Source: Bacillus sp. V59.32b
Lineage (GTDB): Bacteria; Bacillota; Bacilli; Bacillales; DSM-1321
Length of the DNA: 62,229 nt
Assembly (NCBI RefSeq): GCF_003429085.1
Contig: NZ_QVTC01000016.1
Span: 1-62,229 of the forward strand
Direction: 5' to 3'
The stretch's first letter is position 1. Each line of letters opens with the position of its first letter. Below are positions 9,167 through 17,735 of the stretch, piece by piece. Under the pieces are notes generated by a model. That model worked only from the letters and a program-made list of their open reading frames with translations. It was not told the origin of the DNA and did no database searches. The position numbers and the translations under genes are program-made.

Positions 9167-9464
9167 TGATCGAGAACAAATTCGGACAATCGAGCACAAA
9201 TCCAGATAATCGAGCACAAATCCAGATGATCGAGCACAAATCCAAATAATTGAGCACAATTTCAGATAATCGAGCACAAATCCAAATAATCGAGCACAAA
9301 TCCAGATAATCGAGCACAAATCCAAATAATCGAGCACAAATCCAAATAATCGAGCACAATTTCAGATAATCGAGCACAAATCCAAATAATCGAACACAAA
9401 TCCAAATAATCGAACACAAATCCAAATAATCGAGCACAAATCCAAATAATCCAGCACAGCACAA
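9145..9464. repeat. Array of sixteen 20-bp direct repeats
   Basis: Unit consensus AATCGAGCACAAATCCAAAT. The CGAG-type core recurs every 20 bp from 9151 to 9451 (16 positions) without interruption; variants are TGAG, CGAA, CCAG and a TTTCAG ending. The first unit lies inside the 3' end of the SRPBCC gene and the second starts beyond its stop. There are no unique spacers, so it is not a CRISPR array. Open frames across it on the minus strand merely repeat the unit and are rejected as genes. Confidence 0.95.
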
Positions 9465-9488
9465 ATCCGTTGACGAGAATTCATCAGC

Positions 9489-9514
9489 AAACCACTCTTA
9501 GGGAGTGGTTTTCA
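9489..9514 (+). terminator. Terminator after the repeat array
   Basis: AAACCACTC pairs with GAGTGGTTT, followed by TTC on the plus strand. It would end the ArsR-SRPBCC transcript, meaning the 20-bp array is transcribed in its 3' untranslated region. Confidence 0.7.
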
Positions 9515-9602
9515 ACTTTAATTGATACCCTGCTTTACAAACCACGGATTAATTTCTTCAGCAGTCTCATGGAGAATTAATAGAAATGAGACAATACCTA
9601 CT

Positions 9603-10169
9603 TCATTTTGAAAAAATATCATCCACATCTATGCTAAGACCCTTTAAGGCCTTTGACGCTAGAACCCCCGCGTCAATTTTCATATCATATTGTTCATACA
9701 TTTCATCTTCATTAAGGGCATAAACAGTTATTGCATGAAGCATGGGATTTACAATCCAATACTCTTTCACTCCATACTCCATATATAAATTCAGCTTTGT
9801 AACCAAATCATGGGACTGATTGGATGGGCTCAGAATTTCAACAATTAAAGTCGGAACACCAACATACCTTGCATCAGTAAACCCACTTTTATCACAGACA
9901 ATGCATAAATCGGGTATAACAATCCTGGTACCCTCCACTCCATCTTTCTTTAATTCAATATCATAAGGCGCACTAAATACTTCACAGTCTTTTCCTTCAA
10001 GAAACATACCGAACCTGAGCTGAAGCTTGCTTGACACCCTTTGATGCTTTGTCGATGGTGATGGGGTCATGTATACAAATCCATCCATATATTCAAGTAA
10101 ATCTGTACTGCTTTCCCGCATTTTAAGATACTCATCTAAAGAAACAAAGCGATCACCGGCAAGTGCCAT
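9603..10169 (-). CDS. Uma2-family (DUF820) putative endonuclease
   Basis: 188 residues with the full family pattern: an N-terminal LDEYLKMRESSTDLLEYMDG, then PDLCIV, then PTLIVEILSPSN and KLNLYMEYGVKEYWIV. The D, E and K of these motifs make the PD-(D/E)XK nuclease-like site. Uma2 proteins are abundant in Bacillaceae and cyanobacteria, often in multiple copies; their biological role is not established. Single gene. A truncated relative lies at 8157. Confidence 0.85.
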   Translation of the reverse strand: MALAGDRFVSLDEYLKMRESSTDLLEYMDGFVYMTPSPSTKHQRVSSKLQLRFGMFLEGKDCEVFSAPYDIELKKDGVEGTRIVIPDLCIVCDKSGFTDARYVGVPTLIVEILSPSNQSHDLVTKLNLYMEYGVKEYWIVNPMLHAITVYALNEDEMYEQYDMKIDAGVLASKALKGLSIDVDDIFSK

Positions 10170-10383
10170 AGTTTCACTCCTTAGAAATCATTTATTACCT
10201 ATTTTATCATGTTTCATTAGCGAATTCCTTGTCATCTATGATTCACCCGGTGCCTTCGGTTCGATACAATTCACATCAACTGAAATACTTAAAAGACTCA
10301 TCGAGAAAATCCAAAATCAACTGGAATAATGTTCTCAATACAAGGAAAAGTAAAAAAGAATACTTTTGAGAGGGGTAACAGTT

Positions 10384-10620
10384 ATGTCAAAAAGGGATAA
10401 GCACGCTAATGGGGATCAATCTGGTACAAACCCTGGCAGCCACACAGAAAATGACGCTGTTGACGTCAGCAGTCTTTCTTCCAATAGCAAACAAAACCCG
10501 GAAATCCGTTCTGGCGGTCGGGGGCCTGTCATCATTAATGACCCGGAAGCCACAGAATTAAATCGCGGGATTTTTGATAACACCCACCGTGAATATTATG
10601 ATGGTGACCAGTACCGATAA
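10384..10620 (+). CDS. Small hydrophilic protein of unknown function
   Basis: 78 residues, very polar (S, N, D, G rich), no cysteine or hydrophobic segment, ending DNTHREYYDGDQYR. GAGAGGGG lies at the right distance before the ATG at 10384; the open frame extends six codons further. Low-complexity composition suggests an intrinsically disordered protein, as is common for spore or stress proteins. It converges on the SASP-like gene. I recognise no family. Confidence 0.55.
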   Translation: MSKRDKHANGDQSGTNPGSHTENDAVDVSSLSSNSKQNPEIRSGGRGPVIINDPEATELNRGIFDNTHREYYDGDQYR

Positions 10621-10688
10621 ACTGAATCATTACGCAGTAAAAAAGAGCTCGATTATCCTATACCGGATATCGGGCCCTACATTATTTT

Positions 10689-10886
10689 TTAGGTTAATTT
10701 TTTGTTCGTTTTATTATCCACACTTGCGAATTCTGTTCCAAATCTCCCGGAAGAGCCCGCTTGATTCTCTGCGGCTTCAGCCTGGTTACGGCAAGTTGCC
10801 TCAGCGTCCACTCCAGGGGCATAATCCGAGTTTTGGAGAGATTGATTAATGCATGCTGCATCCCGGCTTTGTCGATTGTCTGCCAT
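10689..10886 (-). CDS. Gamma-type small acid-soluble spore protein-like
   Basis: 65 residues. The segment NQAGSSGRFGTEFAS matches the hallmark repeat of gamma-SASP (SspE: ...GQFGTEFASETN...), preceded by the alternating N/Q/A/E stretch typical of it. Gamma-SASPs are amino-acid stores in the spore that do not bind DNA and are degraded at germination. Only one clear repeat is present where SspE has two, and two cysteines occur (AACIN, ATCRN), which is unusual for a SASP. The start has a near-perfect GGGGAGGTGATG site. Expected to be expressed in the forespore; no confident SigG promoter was seen. Confidence 0.6.
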   Translation of the reverse strand: MADNRQSRDAACINQSLQNSDYAPGVDAEATCRNQAEAAENQAGSSGRFGTEFASVDNKTNKKLT

Positions 10887-10934
10887 CGCTCATCACCTCC
10901 CCGCTATTAATGTATCCAAAAACCAACCTGCGTA

Positions 10935-11046
10935 TTTCGGAGTTCTTCAAAGTTTTACGGAATCATCCCCACTTTGTACGGAATTCCTCAATAGTTTACG
11001 GGAAAAGATCTGAATTTCACGGAATTATTTATTAGTTTTACGGAAA
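10935..11046. repeat. Array of six degenerate 20-21-bp units
   Basis: A TTT(T/C/G)(A)CGG core recurs with CGG at 10938, 10958, 10979, 10999, 11020 and 11041, a period alternating between 20 and 21 bp. It fills the space between the SASP-like gene and a small membrane peptide. The core TTTACGGAA resembles that of the array at 5181 (TTTACGCGAAA). Confidence 0.75.
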
Positions 11047-11072
11047 AATAACTACGTATGCCACAGCGAGAC

Positions 11073-11192
11073 CTAATCTTTGCTTTTATCTTTATGATTT
11101 TTTCGGTCGGTTATATAAAGCATGACACAGCTGGAGATAAAGGTAACGATCCCCATAATGGATGTCAGATAGTACATATGCATGATGTTCAC
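11073..11192 (-). CDS. Single-span membrane peptide (39 aa)
   Basis: A GTG-started frame encodes 39 residues with one transmembrane helix (YYLTSIMGIVTFISSCVMLY) and a very basic tail (TDRKNHKDKSKD). CAGGAGTG lies at correct spacing upstream of the GTG at 11192. The hydrophobic core plus charged tail and ribosome site support a real microprotein. No family recognised. Confidence 0.5.
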   Translation of the reverse strand: MNIMHMYYLTSIMGIVTFISSCVMLYITDRKNHKDKSKD

Positions 11193-11308
11193 GATTCCGC
11201 ACTCCTGTCTGGCAATTTTTTATTAGTTTCCCTTTTTTTTCGGTAAAAAATACCTGTAATATGCTCCAGCACATTAGGAAAGCTACCTGTAATGAAGGAG
11301 GGTGTAAT

Positions 11309-11767
11309 ATGGAACATGTGAGATCAATTGTTATAAAATACGTATTTACTTTGGCGATTCTTTACGTTATTCTGGGCATCATTTTCGACATGAGCTTCAC
11401 GAACGTGTTATTGACTGCCACGGTGGTCACTGTAGCGGAATATATCATTGGCGATTTGTTAATATTGCCAAGGACGAATAATACAATTGCTACAGCTGCC
11501 GATTTTGGTTTAGCCTTGTTTGTTATATGGGCCATGATTGCGAGCCTGACCGATGCTGCCAACCCGTTTGTGCCGGCTCTCATCGCTTCCGCGACATTTG
11601 CGGTCTTTGAATACGTATTTCATAAATATTTCGCCAACACTGTACTCGATAATGGAGACAAGCCACGAAATCAGACGAGGATGCAATTCCAGACAGAAGC
11701 ATCTGAGGAGTTTTCTCCGCCAAGGCGCGCAAAAGGGAAGAAAAAAGATCGTTTGCCAAGGCTATAA
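11309..11767 (+). CDS. DUF2512 family membrane protein (YndM-like)
   Basis: 152 residues with four hydrophobic helices (YVFTLAILYVILGIIF; VLLTATVVTVAEYIIGDLLI; FGLALFVIWAMIASL; ALIASATFAVFEYVFHKYF) and a basic, disordered tail rich in K and R. The pattern and the YIIGDLLILPRTNN motif match DUF2512/YndM of Bacillus. Function unknown. The ATG at 11309 follows GGAGGGTG; the frame extends further upstream without support. Confidence 0.8.
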   Translation: MEHVRSIVIKYVFTLAILYVILGIIFDMSFTNVLLTATVVTVAEYIIGDLLILPRTNNTIATAADFGLALFVIWAMIASLTDAANPFVPALIASATFAVFEYVFHKYFANTVLDNGDKPRNQTRMQFQTEASEEFSPPRRAKGKKKDRLPRL

Positions 11768-11795
11768 ACGTAGTATCAATTCAATCAAAAAAAGA

Positions 11796-11821
11796 GTGTC
11801 CCAAAGCAGGCTTTGGGGCAC
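11796..11821. terminator. Bidirectional terminator
   Basis: GTGTCCCAAAGC pairs with GCTTTGGGGCAC. It lies between two converging genes, with A-rich sequence on the left and a short T-containing run on the right, and could serve both. Confidence 0.75.
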
Positions 11822-11838
11822 CCTTCCTTATTACCGTC

Positions 11839-12834
11839 TTACCAATTATTGTTTAAAACAACTTTACCTAAAGCCTTACCGGACTCGAGGTATTCATGCG
11901 CTTTCGAAACTTCATCAAAAGTAAAATGGGTGGAGTCAACAAGCGGGCGAAGCTTCCCTTCCTCAACCACCTGAGCAACCTTCTGCAAAATCTCGCCATG
12001 ATTTTTTCGCTCGTCCGCATTGATGATCTTCAATAACATAAAGGTGACATGCAGCGAAAGTCCCTTTGCATGCAATAGGGAAAGGTCATGTGTCGATCGG
12101 GCAGCAATTGCCAGAACCGTTCCGTGCATGGCTGCGGCTTCAAAAGAACGATTAAGGTTTTCTCCCCCTACCGTGTCAAATATGATTTCAAATCCTTTTC
12201 CGTTCGTATATGTTTGGACATAGTCCTGGACGGCTTCTTCTCGATAGTTAATTGCCTCGTCTGCTCCCAGACGCTTCGCAATCTCCTGCTTCTCCTTGGA
12301 AGAGGCAGTAGTATACACATTCGCTCCCGCCCATTTGGCCAGTTGAATTGCTACATGCCCTACTCCGCCGGTAGCCGCGTGCACGAGTATATCTTGCCCG
12401 GCTTTAAGGTTACCTCTTTCGAATAATGCTTCCCAGGCAGTGATACTGACCAACGGCAGGGCAGCGGCCTCTTCCATCGTCAGATTTTTCGGTTTGTGTG
12501 CAAGCAATTGGGCATCTGCCAGCATAAATTCCGCAAGTGCACCGCCGGTTCCTTTGAATCCGCCCGCGCAGCCAAATACTTCATCACCTGGTTGAAACCT
12601 GGTAACCCCTTCGCCTACTTCGGCGACAATCCCGGCAACGTCCCCTTGTATCACTGCCGGAAACTCTGGGGAAACGGCAGGAACTGCTCCACTGCGGACT
12701 TTCGTGTCAATCGGATTCACACTCGTAGCCTTAACTTGGATAAGGATATGTCCCGGTGTTACCTCAGGCTTTGAAATCTCTTTTAATTCAAAAATGGTAG
12801 GGTCGCCGAACGATTGAATTATTTGTGCTTTCAT
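11839..12834 (-). CDS. Zinc-independent quinone oxidoreductase-like dehydrogenase (MDR family)
   Basis: 331 residues. The N-terminal GroES-like domain (residues ~1-125) lacks the Cys/His zinc ligands of true alcohol dehydrogenases. The Rossmann domain carries VHAATGGVGHVAIQLAKWAG, the NADP-binding AxxGxxG motif. It matches NAD(P)H:quinone oxidoreductases that reduce quinones or enals. The ATG at 12834 is preferred because AGGAG lies eight bases before it. It stands alone, and no regulator is adjacent. Confidence 0.8.
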   Translation of the reverse strand: MKAQIIQSFGDPTIFELKEISKPEVTPGHILIQVKATSVNPIDTKVRSGAVPAVSPEFPAVIQGDVAGIVAEVGEGVTRFQPGDEVFGCAGGFKGTGGALAEFMLADAQLLAHKPKNLTMEEAAALPLVSITAWEALFERGNLKAGQDILVHAATGGVGHVAIQLAKWAGANVYTTASSKEKQEIAKRLGADEAINYREEAVQDYVQTYTNGKGFEIIFDTVGGENLNRSFEAAAMHGTVLAIAARSTHDLSLLHAKGLSLHVTFMLLKIINADERKNHGEILQKVAQVVEEGKLRPLVDSTHFTFDEVSKAHEYLESGKALGKVVLNNNW

Positions 12835-12898
12835 TCCCATCACTCCTTTCCTTTCACTTTACAGAAAATTCGGATTGCGGACAATCATTACGGCTGAA

Positions 12899-14236
12899 CT
12901 AGACAACTGCCGGTTCTTTGACAGCATCCAATAGCAGGTCAACAATATGGACCCCTCTCATAGTAGATGAAAGTCCTTCCCGTTCGATGCCAAGCTTCAT
13001 TTGCAGTAAGCATCCCGGATTTGCTGTCGCGATTGTCGCAGCATGTGTAGCCTTTGCCAGCTCCATCTTGGTATCGAGTAATTTCATCGACATTTCCGAT
13101 TCGATAATATTGTAAATTCCTGCAGAGCCACAACAGCGGTCTGCATTTACCATTTCCTTGAATTCCACACCCTTGATCGCTTGAAGCAGCTGCCTTGGTG
13201 CAGACGATGTTTTCATGACATTCCGAAGGTGACAGGAATCCTGGTACGTAACAACTTGATGCGGCAGCTCCAGGTTGACCTTTTCATGAAATTTTGTGGC
13301 GACGAGCACTTCCGAGATATCCTTGATTTTTTCTTTAAAAGCGATGGCCCGTTCTTTCCAATCAGGGTCATCCTTAAGCAAATGGTCATAATCAATCAAG
13401 AATGCGCCGCACCCACCGGCATTCGTAATGATGAAGTCAACATTTAAATCTTCAAACGCTTTAATATTCCTTTTCGCAAGGTCCTTCGCACTCTCCTTTT
13501 CCCCGCTGTGTCCGTGCAGAGCTCCACAACAGGCCTGCTCCTTGGGTATCACTATTTCACACCCGGCAAGCTGTAGGAGTTTCATCGTTGCATTATTCGT
13601 TTCAAGGAAAACAGTATCCATTAGGCAGCCGCTAAAGAAAGCGACCCTGCTCGTTTGTTGACCGATAGAAGGTAAATGTTCCGGACGATTTTTCATTTCC
13701 TTTCTCGTAGGCACCTTTGGCAGGACTTTTTCCATGGCAGACAGGTTATCAGGCAGAAGCTTCAACATTCCCGTGCTTCTCACGACTGTCTGCAGACCTG
13801 AACGCTGGTAAAATCCAAGCATGCCTGTCAGGTTCTGCATCCGGTTTTGATGTGGAAATAACCCGTTGAATACAACCTTTCTTACCACTTTTACCGGAAG
13901 TGAATGCTTTTTGTTCTGGTTGACGATATCCCTTGCTTCCTCGAGCAGATGTCCATAATTAACACCTGACGGACAAACAGGCTCACATGCCCGGCAGCCG
14001 AGGCAAAGATCCAGAGATCTTTCAAAGTCTTCATCCGGTTCGACAAGGCCATCCACCACTGCCTTCATCAAGGCAATTCTGCCGCGCGGTGAGTGTGTTT
14101 CCTGATAGCCGGATTCGATGTAGGTCGGACAGGTAGGCAAGCAAAACCCGCACCGCATACAGTTTAGCAATTCATCCTGATCCATGCGTTCATTGAATTC
14201 GGTTTGTATCTTTCGCTGTTCTTGTAAGGTTGTCAT
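12899..14236 (-). CDS. glcF: Glycolate oxidase iron-sulfur subunit
   Basis: 445 residues. Two 4Fe-4S motifs lie near the N-terminus (CMRCGFCLPTCP at ~24 and CLGCRACEPVCP at ~77), followed by two cysteine-rich CCG domains (EQACCGALHGHSGE and NADRCCGSAGIYN). It accepts electrons from the FAD subunit and passes them to the quinone pool. Overlaps the end of glcD by four bases (ATGA), so the two are translationally coupled. Equivalent to B. subtilis YsfD. The substrate may be glycolate or D-lactate; the neighbouring lactate permease favours lactate. Confidence 0.9.
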   Translation of the reverse strand: MTTLQEQRKIQTEFNERMDQDELLNCMRCGFCLPTCPTYIESGYQETHSPRGRIALMKAVVDGLVEPDEDFERSLDLCLGCRACEPVCPSGVNYGHLLEEARDIVNQNKKHSLPVKVVRKVVFNGLFPHQNRMQNLTGMLGFYQRSGLQTVVRSTGMLKLLPDNLSAMEKVLPKVPTRKEMKNRPEHLPSIGQQTSRVAFFSGCLMDTVFLETNNATMKLLQLAGCEIVIPKEQACCGALHGHSGEKESAKDLAKRNIKAFEDLNVDFIITNAGGCGAFLIDYDHLLKDDPDWKERAIAFKEKIKDISEVLVATKFHEKVNLELPHQVVTYQDSCHLRNVMKTSSAPRQLLQAIKGVEFKEMVNADRCCGSAGIYNIIESEMSMKLLDTKMELAKATHAATIATANPGCLLQMKLGIEREGLSSTMRGVHIVDLLLDAVKEPAVV

Positions 14237-15645
14237 TTTGCGATCACCACCCGCTGTCTGCTTTCTTCTGCGAATACCTTTCCAGGGTTCATGATATTAT
14301 TTGGGTCCAAGGCATTTTTGACAGCTTTCATCGCTGAAATCCCTGCTTTCCCAAGCTTCCATTCAAGATAAGGGGCCTTCATGACGCCCACACCATGCTC
14401 ACCGGTAATCGTTCCGCCCAGTTCAATCGCCTTTTCGAATATTTCAGCAAACGCCTTTTCGACACGCTCCATTTCCTCATGGTTCCGGGCATCGGTTGGG
14501 CATGTCGGATGAAGGTTTCCATCCCCGGCATGGCCGAATGTACAAATATCCAAGTTGTATTTCTCGGCAATTTCATTGATCGCTTTTACCATTTTGGCGA
14601 TTTCTGACCTTGGCACGGTCGCATCCTCTAAAATCGTTGTTGGCTTTAAGCGGGCAAGGGCGGACAAAGCGGTCCGACGGGCTGTCCTTAAAGCCTCCGC
14701 CTCTGTTTCAGACTGGGCAATTTGGACGGAGACCGCATTTTCCTGCTTGCAGATTTCTGAGATTAATGCGATATCACGTTCGACGACTTCAGGCGGGCCA
14801 TCCTGCTCGATTAATAGGACAGCTTTCGCTTCTGTCGGCAAGCCAATGCGTGCATAGTCTTCCACTACCTTCAATGTTGGCTGATCGAGAAATTCAAGGG
14901 TAGCAGGGATAATTTTATTAGCGATAATTTTTGAAACGGATTTCGCTGCCGAATCCAAGTCTTGATATAAAGCAAGCATCGTCTTTTTAGTCTCGGGAAT
15001 GGGAATGAGCTTTAAGGTTGCCTCCGTGATGACTCCAAGCGTCCCCTCTGATCCAACATACAGACGGGTAAAGTCATAGCCTGCTACATCCTTCGCAAGT
15101 TTGCCGCCTGTACGGATGATTTCCCCATTCGGAAGGACAATCTCCAGGCCCATTACATAATCTCGGGTCACCCCATATTTCAACCCGCGAAGCCCGCCCG
15201 AGTTTTCATTAATGTTGCCGCCAATCGTAGAGATTTTCATGGAACCGGGATCCGGCGGGTAAAACAAGCCTCTTGCTTCGGCGGCTGTGATGACATCAAA
15301 TGTGATCACTCCGGGCTGGACGGTTGCGGTTAAATTTTCTTCATCAATTTCAAGAATTCGGTTCATATGTTTAAACAGCATGACGATCCCGCCTTCGAGC
15401 GGACACGTACCGCCGCATAGGTTGGTACCTGATCCCCGTGGCACAATCGGGACATGGTGCTCATTGCAAATCTTGACGATTTCCGCTACCTCCGCCGTAT
15501 TTCTCGGGCTGACAACGGCATCCGGAAGAGCCTGGTAATTCGGTGTTGAATCATACGAATAGACGAGCCGCCCTGTTTTGGAATCATCGAAATTTTCAAC
15601 GGTCACGACAGCGACCATTTTTTCCTTAACTGTGTTTGTTAGCAA
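14233..15645 (-). CDS. glcD: FAD-linked 2-hydroxyacid oxidase subunit (glycolate/D-lactate)
   Basis: 470 residues of the VAO/PCMH flavoprotein fold. The FAD-binding PRGSGTNLCGG lies at ~57-67 and GGNINENSGG at ~140; the C-terminal half carries FGHAGDGNLHP, the active-site metal/histidine motif. It oxidises glycolate or D-lactate to the 2-oxoacid. The TTG at 15645 is used as the start; the N-terminal residues (MLTNTVKEKM) look like those of relatives. An ATG nine codons later has AAGGA before it and is a possible alternative. Second gene of lctP-glcD-glcF. Confidence 0.9.
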   Translation of the reverse strand: MLTNTVKEKMVAVVTVENFDDSKTGRLVYSYDSTPNYQALPDAVVSPRNTAEVAEIVKICNEHHVPIVPRGSGTNLCGGTCPLEGGIVMLFKHMNRILEIDEENLTATVQPGVITFDVITAAEARGLFYPPDPGSMKISTIGGNINENSGGLRGLKYGVTRDYVMGLEIVLPNGEIIRTGGKLAKDVAGYDFTRLYVGSEGTLGVITEATLKLIPIPETKKTMLALYQDLDSAAKSVSKIIANKIIPATLEFLDQPTLKVVEDYARIGLPTEAKAVLLIEQDGPPEVVERDIALISEICKQENAVSVQIAQSETEAEALRTARRTALSALARLKPTTILEDATVPRSEIAKMVKAINEIAEKYNLDICTFGHAGDGNLHPTCPTDARNHEEMERVEKAFAEIFEKAIELGGTITGEHGVGVMKAPYLEWKLGKAGISAMKAVKNALDPNNIMNPGKVFAEESRQRVVIAK

Positions 15646-15730
15646 TATCCTTCACTCATTTCTGTTTAAAAATTTACACTGGCTGACTTATGTGCTCACA
15701 GGATATGTTTAGTAACTTCTTGTCATATGG

Positions 15731-17422
15731 TTAAGGGATCATCCAGCTAAGAACTGTATTCTGCAAGAACGTGATAATTCCTACCAGAGTGACAAGGAAA
15801 AGGCTGTGCTTGATCGTGAAGCGGAATAAATCTGATTCTTTCCCTGCAAGTCCAACTGCCGCACAGGCAACTGCAATGGATTGAGGCGAGATCATTTTTC
15901 CGGCTACGCCACCTGATGAGTTGGCCGCAACAGCAAGCACTGGATCCATCCCGATTGATGTGGCCGTGATCTTCTGCAAATTCCCGAACAACAGGTTGGC
16001 GGACGTGTCCGATCCTGTAATGAAAACACCAAGCCAGCCAAGGAATGGTGAAAAGAATGGGAACAGGATCGCTCCGGTTTTCGCCAGACTCATACCAAGG
16101 ATGGTACTCATACCGGAAGCATTGGTTACGTATGCGAAACCAACAACAGATCCGATCGTCAGGATTGGATATTTTAATTCATTTAATGTCTCGCCCATTG
16201 TGACCACCCAATTTTTCCAGGAGATCCCGACAATGAACTTGGTGATAATCGTCGCGATCAGGATAGCCGTTCCGGCAGCCCCGAGAATTTCCAGCTTATA
16301 TACAGCAGCAATTGGATCTCCCGCCGAATTAATCACTTGATTATTCAGGAAAGGAACCTCAGGAGCGAAGGTCAGGGAATGCCCGACTGAGTTGATTGCT
16401 TTTAGAATCCCGTTTGTGCCTTCATAATGACCTGTCAAGGCCAGTTTAATGGCCGGGATTCCCCATAGTGAAATGACTCCAGTAAGGACAAGGAATGGAG
16501 ACCAGGCCTTAAAGACTTGTCCACCCGTATAATGCTGCTTGCCGGTTGTAGCTTTCACAGCAACAGCAGCGGCCATTTCCTGTTCGGCCGGAAAACGGTA
16601 GATTGTTTTCGGCTTCCAAAATTTAAGAAAGATAACCATCGCGAATAGTGATACAAGCGCAGAGAGAATATCCGGAAGCTCTGGCCCTAAGAAATTAGAA
16701 GCTAGATACTGTGTCACAGCAAAGGACACGCCTGAAACAAGAATAGCCGGCATGATTTCCAACGCTTTTTTGAAGCCCGCCATGATGACGATTAAGTAGA
16801 ATGGAATAAACACGGAAAGAAACGGAAGCTGGCGGCCGACCATTTTCGAGATTTCCATCGCCGGGATCCCGGTAGGACCTTCTACAGCAATGATTGGAAT
16901 ACCTATGGCTCCGAAAGCAACAGGTGCCGTATTAGCGATCAGGCACAGCCCTGCAGCATATAACGGATTAAAACCAAGACCAACCAAAAGCGCGGCGGAA
17001 ATGGCAACCGGAGCCCCAAATCCGGCTGCTCCTTCAAGAAAAGCCCCGAACGAAAACGCAATCAATAATGCCTGAATGCGGCGGTCTTCCGTTATCGATA
17101 AGACCGAATTGCGGATAATATCGAACTGCCCGGTTTTCACGGTCAGCTTATATAAGAAAACAGAAGTGATAATAATCCAGCCAATCGGCAAAATCCCGTA
17201 AACGGCACCCTGCGTCGCCGACATAACCGCCATACCTGTTGGCATTTTAAACGCCACGATGGCGGTAACCAAGGCGACCCCCAGGGTGGTGATGCCGGCA
17301 ATATGGCCTTTCATGCGTTTGATGGCCATCGCCCAGAAAAAATACAAGATAGGAATCAAGGCAACAATAGCGGAAAGAGCAAGATTATCTCCTACCGCTG
17401 TAAAATCTTGATGAAATGACAT
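15731..17422 (-). CDS. lctP: L-lactate permease (LctP family)
   Basis: 563 residues, about 13-14 membrane helices, with the family signatures FSFGAFLEGAAGFGAPVAI and FITGSDTSANLLFGNLQ. The family imports L- and D-lactate and glycolate with protons. The ATG at 17422 with GGGGG upstream was chosen over an open extension of 29 codons that covers the promoter-operator region. First gene of the leftward arm; its product would supply both GlcDF and LutABC. A promoter and the palindrome shared with lutA lie upstream. Confidence 0.92.
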   Translation of the reverse strand: MSFHQDFTAVGDNLALSAIVALIPILYFFWAMAIKRMKGHIAGITTLGVALVTAIVAFKMPTGMAVMSATQGAVYGILPIGWIIITSVFLYKLTVKTGQFDIIRNSVLSITEDRRIQALLIAFSFGAFLEGAAGFGAPVAISAALLVGLGFNPLYAAGLCLIANTAPVAFGAIGIPIIAVEGPTGIPAMEISKMVGRQLPFLSVFIPFYLIVIMAGFKKALEIMPAILVSGVSFAVTQYLASNFLGPELPDILSALVSLFAMVIFLKFWKPKTIYRFPAEQEMAAAVAVKATTGKQHYTGGQVFKAWSPFLVLTGVISLWGIPAIKLALTGHYEGTNGILKAINSVGHSLTFAPEVPFLNNQVINSAGDPIAAVYKLEILGAAGTAILIATIITKFIVGISWKNWVVTMGETLNELKYPILTIGSVVGFAYVTNASGMSTILGMSLAKTGAILFPFFSPFLGWLGVFITGSDTSANLLFGNLQKITATSIGMDPVLAVAANSSGGVAGKMISPQSIAVACAAVGLAGKESDLFRFTIKHSLFLVTLVGIITFLQNTVLSWMIP

Positions 17423-17504
17423 GAAATTTCCCCCTTTGAATAAAATGATTAAATCCTTCATGGAACACATTTTCAAATAGTAATCGCTTACAAAATAAGA
17501 TAAG

Positions 17505-17517
17505 GTCATCTGATGAC
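17505..17517. promoter_or_regulatory. Putative LutR operator in the lctP leader
   Basis: GTCATCTGATGAC, a 6+1+6 perfect palindrome, lies between the -10 element of lctP and its start codon. The identical 13-mer occurs upstream of lutA at 18589. FadR-type GntR regulators bind such short palindromes, and the lutR gene lies between the two sites. Confidence 0.75.
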
Positions 17518-17543
17518 TGGGTGATTAACCTTGTATACGAAAA

Positions 17544-17572
17544 ATTATAGAGACGATTCGGAAAATTTACAA
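17544..17572 (-). promoter_or_regulatory. SigA promoter of lctP-glcD-glcF
   Basis: On the minus strand: TTGTAA, 17-bp spacer, TATAAT. The predicted start of transcription lies about 20 bases before the operator palindrome, so a bound repressor would block elongation or promoter clearance. Confidence 0.7.
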
Positions 17573-17735
17573 CTACTTATTTGATTTCTTAGAATATTTT
17601 CTTAATTCCGAGGGTTTGACAACCATTTTTATTAAACCTATGAATCTCTTTGAAAAGAATAGTTCAGCTAATTTGATAGGAACGATGTATAATAGGATGT
17701 AAGTTTTTGAAAAAGTTGGTGTGGAGGCTTTGAAC

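Noticed and set aside
9145..9464. CRISPR array
   Set aside because: Repeats are contiguous 20-bp units without unique spacers and no cas genes are nearby.
9132..9464. Repetitive minus-strand proteins of 110 and 66 residues
   Set aside because: They are only translations of the 20-bp repeat in frames that stay open because the unit lacks stops; no ribosome site.
10216..10329. Possible C-terminal gene fragment encoding YDSPGAFGSIQFTSTEIL
   Set aside because: Looks protein-like but no start, no recognisable family and too short to support.
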